Shown: positions 51,134 through 61,810 of the stretch, piece by piece
How the letters are laid out: the number at the start of each line of letters is the position of its first letter
Position numbering within the stretch: position 1 is the first letter of the stretch
Source: Selaginella moellendorffii
Taxonomy: Eukaryota > Streptophyta > Lycopodiopsida > Selaginellales > Selaginellaceae
Assembly (NCBI RefSeq): GCF_000143415.4
Contig: NW_003314410.1
Coordinates: 202,676 to 266,675, forward strand
Length of the DNA: 64,000 bases
Direction: 5' to 3'
Notes under the pieces: generated by a model
The model's input: only the letters and a program-made list of their open reading frames with translations
Told to the model about the DNA's origin: nothing
Databases searched by the model: none
Position numbers and translations under genes: made by a program

Positions 51134-52262
51134 AGGACTGAGACCGAGACCGAGACCGGGGCCAAGACCGGGACCGAGCCCGAGCCCGAGTCCGAGTCCG
51201 AGTCCGATTCCGAGTCTGAGTCCGAGTCCGAGTTCAAGTCCGAGTCTGAGAGGGTGAAAGCCCATTCGTCTCCCAGACCCTGGGGGGTTTGGTGAGCTCC
51301 AAAAGTATAGTAGAGGGGAGGACTGCAGTGGAGCCAGTTTGGCCAGGAAAGGCCAGTTTGGCCAGGAAAGGCCAATTTGGCCCAGGAAGGCCAGACCCAG
51401 TGTTGGGTGATGAACTGACCACTGGGAAGTCCAAGACTAAAGTGAATACGGACCGACAAGCGGGGTAGCTTGGTGAAGTGTTCAAGAGCCGGCTCTAGTT
51501 CCCCCGGGAGATCGACTGGCCGATGCTCCCAGTCCAAGTGTGGGTGGCACTACTTACTTGGATACCAAGCGTGGTTTAACGGAACCTCACTCTAAGCCCA
51601 TGGCTAGAGCACCTAAAGGTGGAAGGCGGGGAGAGTACCCATGGGGCTCACATAGGCCCACGGTGTTCCGAAATGTTGTCCCGGAGTCCTAAATGGGGGA
51701 AAGGAGGAAGAGCAGTCCTCTATTGTAGTGACTAAGGATACAGTCACATGGTGAGGAAGTCCCGGAGAACCATGAGACTTAGTGGTCGGGCCTATGGGCC
51801 TTGATCGAGTGGCAGTGTTGGCGAACATGGCCATGGACAAAAAAGGGACTTGGTAGGAACTAACAAAGGGATATTGGGGAAGGCTATTCCCCATGTCTGT
51901 GGGCATCCTAAGGATGCTAAGGAGTGGATTTGGGATAACCACCCATGGACGGATGGCCCAATCTTGGAGAGACGGGATTGTGATGCGAGTGGTATTGGAC
52001 CACCAGTGCGGCAAAGGTGAATGGGCATGGCCTTAGCGTAATGGGCCAATATGTCAATGGTACCTTTGGGTGTCGGTCTTGGGACCGGACACGTGGAGCA
52101 CTTGGACTAAGTGCAAGGGATGAGTGGCATGGATGCCATTCTCGGGGTTAGCAAGTCCCAAGTCCTGAATTGGACTTGAGCAGGGTGTGAAAGAGACTCC
52201 TCCAAGTGGTCGAAGGTGTGGTTAAATGACTAAAGTGGAATGGAAAAATTTAGTCGCTTACA
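50716..52262 (+). mobile_element. Solo LTR (1,547 bp) inserted in the gypsy RNase H region
   Basis: Starts TGTGAGACACAAAATCCC and ends TTAGTCGCTTACA (TG...CA). It matches the LTRs of the element at 55882-63690 but is more diverged and has a shorter minisatellite. Flanks CGCTA (50711-50715) and CACTA (52263-52267) look like a 5 bp target-site duplication with one later mutation. No interior sequence: the expected result of LTR-LTR recombination. Confidence 0.88.
50955..51250 (+). repeat. GA-rich minisatellite in the solo LTR
   Basis: 12 bp gagatggagtcc-type units passing into 6 bp gaccga and gtccga units. Homologous to the longer arrays at 56105-56765 and 62040-62695. Confidence 0.9.
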
Positions 52263-52379
52263 CACTAGTGGCAATGTCGGAAGTGTCGACATGAATATGG
52301 AACTATTGTGTCCAGTCGAGCTTGGCAAGGATTGGTGCTGTTATGAGTTTGAGTCAGAGAGTGTCGAATGTTTGTTGCT

Positions 52380-54000
52380 GTTTGGACATCTATGTCCATT
52401 GAGCATCTTGCTTCAATCCGTCAGTGAGTGGTTTGGTACTTGTGGATGAAGCATCAGTGATATCCAACTTTGCCAAGGAAGCGTCGAAGTTCTTTCTGAT
52501 TCTTCGGTGGTTCAAGTTTGGAGATGACGTCAATTTTGTCCTTATCGATGACAATGCCGTCTTTGCAGACAACGTGGCCGAGAAGTACTCCAGATTTGAC
52601 GAAGAAAGCGCATTTGTCAGGGTTGAGTGCTATGTTGTTCTCTTTGCACTTGTTGAGGCATTTCTCAATGCATTCAAGATATCTATCTTCTCAGCTAAAA
52701 ACGCTAAAGTAGTCCATGAAGACTCTCATGAAATTAGTGAGGTAGTCTTGGAAAGTTGTAAGCAACCAAAGGGAACAACTCGAGAAATGATCCATAGGAT
52801 TCAAATACAAAGGGAAAGGGCCTATGAACAAGAGTGCACCCCCTTTTCCAATCGGTTAAGGGTCTTGGGATATTTGGGGTTAAGCATCCTTGGGTTTGAA
52901 TAATACTGGGCTAGGTGACCTCTCGGGAAGTCCAAATTCAGGAGCTTACAAAAGTGTTGGTGATAAGCCTTTGGAAGGTGAATGGGGCATTGCAGAGTTC
53001 GAAAGGCATTCATCGGTAAGCATAGGCTCCCCATAGATTGATGAATACTGTCTTGTGCTAATCTTCTTCGGCAATGTGAGTTCGAAAGGCATTCATCGGT
53101 AAGCATAGGCTCCCCATAGATTGATGAATACTGTCTTGTGCTAATCTTCTTCGGCAATGTGAGTTCGAAAGGCATTCATCGGTAAGTATAGGCTCCCCAT
53201 AGATTGATGAATACTGTCTTGTGCTAATCTTCTTCGGCAATGTGAATTTGGTTGTAGCCAGAGAAACTATCAAGGAAGGAGTACATCTCGTGTCTGGCAA
53301 CTGCATCAAAAACTTCGTCGGTAAATGGTATCGGGAAGGCATCTCTTTCGATGGCGTCATTGAGTTGTTTATAGTTGACGCAAATTCAAAGTTTGGCATT
53401 TTTTTTCGGCACAACCACCAGTGGGGAAAGCCAAATCGGATTCTGAATCGGGTAGATGTACTCGACTTGGAGAAGCTTGTCAAGTTCTTTCTTTACTTGT
53501 TCCATTAGATTTGGATTCATCCGGTAGGCTGCTTGTCTTCTTGATTTTGAGTCTGGAAGAAGGATGATGGTGTGAAGGCTGAGTTTTGGTGAAACTCCCT
53601 TAAGGTCTCGGTAACTCCAAGCGAACAAGTGTTTCTTCTTTCGGAGAAGATTGATGCCTTTGTCTCGAAAACTTGCTAAGATGTCAGTGGCAAGTACAAT
53701 ATAGTGTTTGTTGTTGTCGTCGGCGAGGCTGACTTTTTTGAGTTTTTGGTCGGCTGGAATTGATGGAATGTAGGCAACTTTGTTGTGGTTGTCGATTGTG
53801 AATGCTGCTGGGGCTTCGAGTTTTGTATCTCGAGTGACTGGATTTTTCAATGCTGATGTAATTGGTGGTCGTTCTCGTTGGAAGTCGGCAATGATTCGGA
53901 ACAGGTCAATCTTGGCCAAAGGTTTGAGATCGGGGTAGGCTTTGAGAATTTGTTGTTCTTCATAGTCATTGAGGCCATCTTTGAGATTATATTCTTCCAA
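52380..54000 (-). pseudogene. Reverse transcriptase and start of RNase H of the gypsy element
   Basis: Reads HLFAWSYRDLKGVSPKLSLH, YRMNPNLMEQVKKELDKLL and IYPIQNPIWLSPLVVVPKK, then FTDEVLDAVA, SFSGYNQIHIAEED and the FGLTNA region, and on to FVKSGVLLGHVV and KNQKELRRFLGKVGYH. The catalytic YxDD box is FMDY (52701-52723), so one metal-binding Asp is lost. An 83 bp triplication (52996-53246) also breaks the frame. Certainly inactive. Confidence 0.85.
52996..53246. repeat. 83 bp tandem triplication inside the RT domain
   Basis: agttcgaaaggcattcatcg recurs at 52996, 53079 and 53162, an exact 83 bp period; copies are almost identical. The unit encodes the NQIHIAEED-to-MPF part of RT. 83 is not a multiple of three, so each copy shifts the frame. 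Confidence 0.92.
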
Positions 54001-54231
54001 GTCAATAGGTCAGTTGTGGCTGGACAGTGATTTGGTTGCTTTTGTTGACACAATTGTCAATCTGTCCTATCCTCGAAGGATAAGATTGTTGTTGGGCTAG
54101 TCTTGATAAACTTTGGCAGTTCAGAGCCAAGGTCGACTGAGGAGAATCAAGTATCCATTGGTCTGCTCTGGTAGTTTGAGGACAACATAGTTGACTGGTA
54201 TTTCAACACCTTGAATGGTGGTGTTGACTTT

Positions 54232-54414
54232 TCAAATGATGCCTTTGGGTTGAACAGATAGGTGGTCGGCCAATTGGACATTGAAAGATGCCAGGTGGAC
54301 TGGGCCGATGTTGAGTTGTTGATCAAGACTTTCTTCAATAATATTGACGTTGGAGCCACCGTCAATTATGGCTCCTTGAACAAGGTGTTTGTCTAGTCGT
54401 AGGTCGATTGTCAA
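54232..54414 (-). pseudogene. Aspartic protease of the gypsy element
   Basis: VQGAIIDGGSNVNIIEESL is the retropepsin active-site block (Asp-Gly-Gly in place of the usual Asp-Ser/Thr-Gly). It sits between gag and RT in the element order, with stops around it. Confidence 0.65.
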
Positions 54415-54849
54415 AACATCATTGTCACAATCGCTTGGTTGAATCTCAGTTCAAAATGTGTTGATAGATGTCCGTGTCGGGTTGAGTGTGGGCGAGTCTG
54501 TCAAAGTGTTGGTCGATGCAGATGTCAGATCGGTGAGCTGTTTGGTGGGGTAGGGTGCAATCTTCAGTAGTTGGCCAACAGTGATTTGAATATTTTGGTT
54601 GAGGATAGTCTCTGCTACTTCTTGGATTTCCTCAAAGTTTGCCAGATTGTGTTCTGGTGTTGGTGTCAATGTCGGACAATTTGTCTGTCAGTTTTTTTGG
54701 TATTGAGTCTTTGGCATTGTTGTCAAGCTTGCGATGGTTGAGCTTCATTGTCGGAGTCTAAAATCACTAATTTGGGTGGTGTAGAGTGAGTTGCCATTGT
54801 ATCTTGGTGGCTAACTTCTGCTTCTTTTTCCATTCCTGGAGTTTTGTCC

Positions 54850-55600
54850 AGCTCTTCGGGCCCTGCTCTTCATTATCTCCAGAATCTCTGTCCGGTTGAT
54901 GTTGTTTTTCTGCTCGAATTTGTGCTCAGGTTTGTACTGCTATGACTTGAGGATCGGAGTTTTCATTGTCAGCATAAGGTAGTTCGTCGGTCTCGACCAT
55001 CCTTGTTGTTAGTGGTTGCTGCTGGTTCTGATCTTGTTGTCGAGGAGGCGGCAGACCAAGTCTTAGTGGACCGCCTTGGTTTTGAAGTCGAGGTTGCCAT
55101 GGCCTATTGTTGTAGTTGCCTTGGTAGCCGTAGTCTTGATAACTTTGGCCTTGGTATCTTTGGTTCTGGTATCTTGGGTATTGTTGGTATCCTTGGTTGT
55201 AGTTGTCTCAGTTTGCCGGGTAGTTCTGGTTCAGCGGGTATTGTCGATCATTGTAGTTGTTGTTGTAATCATTGTTGTAATTGTTGTAGTTGTTGTAGTG
55301 AGGTTGATCATTTCACTGTCAACTCATTTGTTGGAAGTTGTTTCTTGGCAGTCTCCAATTTGTCGGAGGTGGTGCCAGGTAGTTTTCGAAGTATTGATTT
55401 GGATATGGTTGTCGAAACTGTTGTTGAGGATAGTTCAAGATTTGTTGAACTTCTGGAGAATTTCAAAATCTGCAAGTCTTGGCATCATGACCTTCTTTGG
55501 CACAGATCTGGCATTTGGAGATTTGGAGCTTGCAGTCACTTGCCGGATGTCCTTCATTCTTGCACTTAGTGCACCAAATTCCTGATCAAAATTCTTTGAT
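54850..55600 (-). pseudogene. Gag nucleocapsid with two CCHC zinc knuckles and a Tyr/Asn/Gln-rich tail
   Basis: CTKCKNEGHPASDC and CQICAKEGHDAKTC (both CX2CX4HX4C) at 55472-55573 bind element RNA. After an in-frame stop the downstream sequence is Tyr/Asn/Gln-rich (NNYNNYNNDYNNNYND type). Upstream, WKLRKTIDKLKRKAKADIKE is the last readable gag block before the nested insertion at 55882. Confidence 0.75.
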
Positions 55601-55876
55601 GTCAGCCTTGGCTTTTCTCTTGAGCTTGTCGATTGTTTTCCTAAGTTTCCAAAGTTTGACTTGGCACTCTGTCGCGAATGTGACTTCGGGTATCGAAAGA
55701 TACTTGTCGACCGGTCCTTACGGACACTCTTTCCTTACTGCCATGACGGCTGGAGGTCGGTACTGCTGGTTCCCTTTATTGGCCCCTCTTGTTCAAGTGT
55801 TAGTAAACTAGACTTAGCATCTGTACTTGGCCGGATGAGCATAAGGACGGAATTCCTAAGTGTCTATTTGGCCAAG

Positions 55877-55881
55877 CATAC
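55877..55881. other. Target-site duplication (left)
   Basis: CATAC, repeated exactly at 63691-63695 after the 3' LTR. Confidence 0.9.
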
Positions 55882-57766
55882 TGTGAGACACAAAATCCCT
55901 AGGCCCCAAAGTGGAGCCGGAAGGGCGCCACATGGTAGTGGCCGAAGCGAGAGCCAAATGAGCGTAACACGTTTGGACCAAAAGCTCCAACTTGAAAAGT
56001 CAAGAGCGGGAGTGGAACTCCCAACGAAGTGCTCGAGGAACGAGCACGAAGCGAGAAAAAGGCAAGGCTCCAAAAAGGGACCCAAAAGGACCAACACATG
56101 ACACGTGGGAGTGTCCGAGATGGACTCGAGTTGGAGTCCAAAGTGGAGTCCGAGATGGACCCGAGTTGGAGTCCGAAATGGAGTCCGAGATGGACTCGAG
56201 TTGGAGTCCAAAGTGGAGTCCGAGATGGACCCGAGTTGGAGTCCGAAATGGAGTCCAAGATGGACTCGAGTTGGAGTCCGAAGTGGAGTCCGAGATGGAC
56301 CCGAGTTGGAGTCCGAAATGGAGTCCGAGATGGACCCGAGATGGAGTCCGAGATGGAGTCCGAAGTGGAGTCCGAGGTGGACCCGAGATGGACCCGAGTT
56401 GGAGTCCGAAGTGGAGTCCGAGATGGACCCGAGATGGAGTCCGAGATGGAGTCCGAGATGGAGTCCGAGGTGGACCCGAGATGGACCCGAAATGGAGTCC
56501 GAGATGGAGTCCGAGATGGACCCGAGATGGAGTCCGAGATGGAGTCCGAGATGGACCCGAGATGGAGTCCGAGATGGGGTCCGAGATGGAGTCCGAGATG
56601 GAGTCCGAGATGGAGTCCGAAGTCAAGACCGAGACCGGAACCGAGACCGGGACCGAGACCGAGACCGAGACCGAGATCGGGACCGAGACCGAGACCGAGG
56701 CCGAGGCCGAGACCGAGCCCGAGCCCGAGTCCGAGTCCGAGTCCGAGTCCGAGTCCGAGTCCGGAGCCTGAGAGGGTGAAAGCCCAAAGCGTTCGTCTCC
56801 CAGACCCTGGGGGGTTTGGTGAGCTCCAAAAGTATAGTAGGGGGAGGACTGCAGTGGAGCCAGTTTGGCCAGGAAAGGCCAGTTTGGCCCAGGAAGGCCA
56901 GACCCAGTGTTGGGTGAGGAACTGACTACTGGGAAGTCCAAGACTAGAGTGAATACGGACCGACAAGCGGGGTAGCTTGGTGAAGTGTTCAAGAGCCGGC
57001 TCTAGTTCCCCCGGGAGATCGACTGGCCGATGCTCCCAGTCCAAGTGTGGGTGGCACTACCTACTTGGATACCTGGTGTGGCTCAATGGAACCCGCTCTA
57101 AGCCCATGGCTAGAGTACCCAAGGGCAGAAGGCGAGGAGAGTACCCAGGTGGCTCGCGTAAGGCCACGGTGTTCCAAAATGTTGTCCCCAAGGCCCAGAC
57201 TGTGGAAAGGAAGAGGAGCAGTCCTCTGGGGTAGTGACCAAGGACACAGTCGTGTGGTGAGGAAGTCCCAGAGGACCGTGGGACTTAGTGGTCAGGCCTG
57301 TGGGTCTCGATCCAGTGGCAGTGTTGGCAAACACGGCCAGGGGCAGAAAGGGACTTAGTGGGGACTGACAGAGGGATATTGGGGAAGGAAATTCCCCAGG
57401 TCTGTGGGCATCCTAAGGATGCTAAGGAGTGGATCTAGGATGACCACTCGTGGACAGATGGCCCAGTCTTGGAGAGACGGGATTGTGATGCAAGTGGTAT
57501 TGGACCACTAGTGCAGCAAAGGTGAATGGGCATGGCCTTAGCGTAACGGGCCGAGATGTCAGTGGTACCTTTGGGTGTCGGTCTTGGGACCGGACACGTG
57601 GAGCACTTGGACCAGGTGCAAGTGTTGAGTGGCATGGATGCCATTCTTGGGGCTAGCAAGCCCCAAGTCCTGAATTGGACTGATGGAAGTTGTGAATGAG
57701 ACTCCTCCAAGTGGTCGGAGGTGTGGTTAAGTGACTAAAGTAGAATGGAAAATTTAGTCGCTTACA
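55882..57766 (+). repeat. 5' LTR
   Basis: Left half: minisatellite; right half: unique, hairpin-rich sequence. A TATA-like agtatagta near 56830 (ccaaaagtatagtaggggg) is a possible core promoter. Confidence 0.92.
56105..56765 (+). repeat. GA-rich minisatellite of the 5' LTR
   Basis: Units such as gagatggagtcc, gagatggaccc and gagttggagtcc, then gaccga and gtccga hexamers. The long Ser-Asp or Gly-Leu reading frames across it are by-products of the repeat. Confidence 0.95.
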
Positions 57767-57769
57767 ATT

Positions 57770-57781
57770 TGGTATCGGAGC
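57770..57781 (+). other. Primer binding site (tRNA-iMet type)
   Basis: TGGTATCGGAGC differs by one base from the common plant PBS TGGTATCAGAGC, complementary to the 3' end of initiator tRNA-Met. It lies 3 bp after the 5' LTR. Confidence 0.85.
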
Positions 57782-60242
57782 TGTTCCTTAGTCCGACTTT
57801 TATTGGTGCTCAAGTATATCACCACTAGTGTTGGCATCGGAAGGTCCAAGGAGTGGGCCTATCCTTGAGAAGTAGCAAGTCGGGAAGACATGGCTCTCCA
57901 TTACAGTTCATGTGTGAACTTGTAGACGAGGTGGTGGATAGAAAAGGGCCAATAATGGAACGACTTTGGGATCTTGGGAACAGTGCAAGGTTTTCCTCAT
58001 TGAGTTGAGGATGTGATCCGGATGAGCATTTGTCTCAGCAAATTGGCTTAGGTTGTTGTGGTAAACAACTAAAGTTGGGATCACGGGAAAGATAGAGACT
58101 CCAAAACAATAAAGGAGTCACAAGATTATCCTCATATAGTTGAGGTTGGTGCTCATGAATGTGAGACCAAAGGTAATGACCGTGGAAGGTCAAATACGGA
58201 AGAGTCCTTGAAATGGTAGCCGGGGCTACCTCTAATAAATGCTGGAACAACCCAAGGAGTTGGGGGTGTATTAAGTGGATGAGTTGGTATTCTCATCACA
58301 TGGACAAGTAGTTCTAAGGGGCAAAGGTTGCCCCCAGAGAACAAAATCAAGTGTCGGAGTAACACTTGTGAAAATAGTCCTTTTGAGTAGGACCGGAATG
58401 CAAGAAGTGTATTCCAGTGAGCTAGTGCCTCACAAGTAGGACCTACGGGTCTGTGGATTAACCAAGTCCAAAACTGTTGGATGACTCAAGTAGAGTCAAG
58501 GGATGGTCCTAAAAGGACTGATGGAAGCATTTGGACTGAGGTGTGTTGTACCCCACAAAGGATGGGGGGGGATCATAGGATCCAAGGATGAGAACAGAGG
58601 GTATCTCATCGATGGCAAAATGTGCCATGCGAAAGTTATGGGAAAGGTGTTCCCAAAAGAAAACAACTTTGAAACAAAGTTGTGTGTGACCTTTATGGTG
58701 CAGTGCTAACGGATGGTTGGCATAAGAAAGAGTGGTATTGGTCTTGGCAAAGACTTAGACACAAAGAAGAAGTGTCATAGAGGTAGGCTCGTGGAGCCGA
58801 TGGTGTGGAGACACCAAATGTGCCAAGGTGTGATACCTTGAGGCTATATTGGTGGGTTCATGAGAACCCCTTGCCAAAGGAATCCCAATGGAAATGGGAA
58901 TGGCATAGCCTAAGCTGCAGAGCATGCAGTTGGAGTGTGGTGACCCAGATAATGATGAAGGTGTTAAAGCACCAAACAATGAGTTGTAGGACTTGACAAC
59001 TATGAGGCAACTAAGCAAGAGGTGCAAAATAACTGGTTGAACGGGTAGAAGGTAGCTACCCAAGACTTCTTAATAGCATAGGGAAGTCGGATACACCCTT
59101 ACGGGGGATAAGTTGCTTGTGTTGCGATATAGTAAGTCAATGTCATAAAAGAAAATACTCATTGTCAAGAAAGCCTAAATTGGGACACCCGAACACTCTA
59201 GAACACCAGAAGGTGGTGTTTGATGTTGCGAGGGCAATAGATAAGGCCCAAGGGACTAAGTCCCTAGCGAATGATGGATAGAAGGTGCTATCCAAATGTC
59301 CAAGGTGGCGGAGACAGGAGAAGACTGTCTACTCAAATTGGACAAAGCCAAAAATGGAATTTTGGTAAGGCTAGCGATGGGCATGTAAAGGCCCATAAGC
59401 AACAACGTAATCTCGGTGTGTGGGATTATAGGGTGAGCATACCTGGATTGAGGAACCACTCCCTAGGCTATCGGGTAGGTGCACCCCTAAGAATACTTGC
59501 TAAGGCATGATAGAAAGTGCAAAGCTATCCTCCTGGTCTGGAGGAGAATGACCAAAGGAAAGGTGTGAAGCCAAAAGCAAGAAGTAAGGGGGTAGAACCG
59601 AACCATAGGAATCGAAGGGCATAACCAAGGTTGGTTATGCCAGCTGGGAGTGGAGAATCAAGTGGGGGCTCGAGGGTGTTGCCGCTAGCAACCGTGATGC
59701 CATGGAGAGTCTAAAATATGGAATTGTCCATGTTAGACTATATGGTAATTGGAAAGCTTGCAAAAAGGGAGGCCTTAGCAAGCTGAGGGACAGAGTTCCT
59801 TCAAGGTTCCCAAAGACGATTCTAGGTAGCTTAGTACCTAGAAAGGCCAAGTGTAAATGGTTCATGGAACGTGCGAAATCAGAGTGGTGCAGCAGAAGCG
59901 TGGTTTTGAAGCTTGCCATGAGGCAAGGCTATCAAGGTTAGGGAAGTAGTTCCCGAGTGTTCAAAGAGAGGGCTTTGAACGAAAGTCGATAGTCAAGAAC
60001 TTTCACGCTTATGCAGGAACCATGTTACAGTGGTCGGAGGACTTGCCAAGCGAGATTGGCACGTCGGGGGAACAAATACCCTAGTTGAAGGTGATAACTT
60101 CGAAAAGGGTGGGCCATGGGGCCAAGCATGGAGGAGTCCATGCATGATCACAGACATGTCAAGTGAGAGGACTTGGCAGTGTGGAGGAACTAGGTTCCTA
60201 AGCTGTGATCTGTAGCGCGCTTTAAAAATAAGTTGGTGCACC

Positions 60243-60355
60243 GGCGTGGGGAGGCACGCCAGGCATCTTGTGTGATGCCGTCCGTAGATGCATATACGGA
60301 GGTTGGGTTCGAGTCCCGACCCTCTAGTGCTTGGGTTCGAGTCCCAAATCACTAG
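60243..60355 (+). other. Five consecutive hairpins, two shaped like tRNA T-arms
   Basis: Stems: GGCGTG/CACGCC (60243-60260), GGCATC/GATGCC (60262-60279), TCCGTA/TACGGA (60281-60300), GGTTGGG/CCCGACC with loop TTCGAGT (60301-60321), and TTGGG/CCCAA with the same loop TTCGAGT (60331-60347), flanked by CTAGTG/CACTAG. The loops fit the T-loop and pol III B-box consensus GGTTCGANTCC. No full cloverleaf with a 7 bp acceptor stem was found, so not called a tRNA. Confidence 0.7.
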
Positions 60356-61797
60356 GGCGTGGTGATGGTTTGGAATATGAGGACACTCATATTTCGGTGG
60401 TCATGGACTCTCAGTGGGGAGACTGGTTTAGGCACACCGCCAAGCGAGGGATGCCTCGGAGTCGTGATGCACGGTTAGATTGCTTAGTGTGAAAGCTCAG
60501 CATATCTAACTTGAACGCTTTGGTGCAAGTGGCACCAAGGTCGTGGTGAGTGAGATGGGGACACCTAATCTCAGTTGCTATGAACCCTTGGCCGTAAGGG
60601 CTGGCTTGGGTGCACCGCCAAGTGTGGGGGATGCCCCCGGGGTTATAGTCAACAACTTGGAGGTCTAGAAGACCAAGTACCTCTTGGCAACTCTGTTAAG
60701 GTGCCAAGGTGATATCACTAGGTGATCTTATGGCCAGATAAGGACAAGGTCCTTGGTTGGCTAAGGAATGAAGTTCCTGGTTCAAAATGTTGAAATTGAA
60801 CTGTTTAAGGTGGTGTGGCTTGGTCGTGATGACCAAGTGGGAAGAGCACCTAAGGGAAATAAACTATGTCCGTGAGATGGCATAGTGAGTCCTAGGAAAG
60901 TAGTCTCTATAAAAGACCCATGGGAGGGTCACGAAGTTGGGCCGTGGATAGAGCCCATAGCAGAAGATGCTAAAGAGACGTACTAGGGGTGAACATCCTC
61001 CGGACTTGGCAAAGAAGAGTCTTTGTTATGGAACCGAAACAATACCTCAAGGAGGGAGGTAGAGATTCGATGTTGCTTGGTGCAACAATCAACGGATAAG
61101 AGCAAAAGATGAGTGGCCAAGATAGGGCCGTGGAATCCCTTGGGGGGGAATCCAAGTGACAAAGTTAGGCGAGGAACACTAATGTGTTGGACGCTAACAA
61201 GTTGCAGGAAAGGAAGTGTGTTTCCAAGGAGGGATTCCGAAATGCTCCGATTTGGCAAAAGTGGAAGCTCCAAGGGAGGGAGCGGTAAGGTAGCCAAATG
61301 ATAGGGCCATGAACAGCCCTAGCACAAAGTATGATAACTGGAACTTTGGCACGAAATAGAAGAGAGGATGATGGTGCCCTCGAGTAAAGAACTTCCTAGG
61401 ATGGGAAGTGGAGTTGCACAAAAGGTGCAAGGCAAGGTGTCGGAGACACCTAGGAAATTGACTCCAAGAAGTCAAAATTCAAAGTTCCAAAGTGCAAAGG
61501 TTATATCGATGGAAATTGAGACTACTCGAGAAGGAGTAGTGGGATTGACTTAGAGAAGGGTCTCTAAGAGGTTTAGCGAGAACTAAACCAATAAAAGGAG
61601 AGAACCATTACATGTGGTCCAATCAGTCTCTAAGTTGGAGAGACTACGCTCCTTAAAGGATGGACAAGGCATGGTGAGCCTTTGATGTCAAACCATGGAC
61701 AAAGATTGGCTAGGTGCCAAGGATGGAAATGGTAACACGTGTGGGTGTTACTTTATGAAAGGGTTTACCGTTCGATGAGGACATCGAACTTCGTCTA

Positions 61798-61810
61798 TGG
61801 GTGGTGGAGT
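61798..61810 (+). other. Purine-rich tract before the 3' LTR
   Basis: tgggtggtggagt directly precedes the 3' LTR. Purine-rich but interrupted by T; a weak polypurine tract candidate. Confidence 0.4.

Larger units (their letters stand above)
57767..61810 (+). other. Non-coding interior made of a dense array of short hairpins
   Basis: By eye I find more than 70 adjacent inverted repeats with 5-9 bp stems and 3-13 nt loops. Those with perfect stems of at least 7 bp include 58318-58334, 58348-58368, 58587-58610, 58663-58683 (9 bp stem, AAA loop), 59618-59641 (9 bp), 59820-59843 (9 bp), 59959-59980 (8 bp), 60126-60143, 60374-60393 (8 bp), 60520-60538, 60819-60837, 61435-61451, 61521-61540, 61549-61568 (8 bp), 61570-61589, 61625-61645, 61732-61751 and 61770-61789 (8 bp). 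By rough chance only about two stems of that length with short loops are expected in 4 kb. The longest ORFs here are about 120 codons and match nothing. Confidence 0.8.

Noticed and set aside
52996-53246. Possible CRISPR-like array (three regular repeats)
   Set aside because: Direct tandem copies with no spacers, inside a reverse transcriptase gene of a plant retroelement.
56000-56992. Long reading frames of Ser-Asp-Ser, Gly-Leu-Gly or Arg-Pro-Arg repeats (also 50713-51537 and 61748-62968)
   Set aside because: They are open in several frames on both strands because the underlying 6/12 bp minisatellite has no stops; they lie within LTRs and have no conserved domain.
60295-60350. tRNA gene call from the GGTTCGAGTCC motifs
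   Set aside because: T-arm-like hairpins are present but no acceptor stem or proper D-arm/anticodon arrangement could be drawn.
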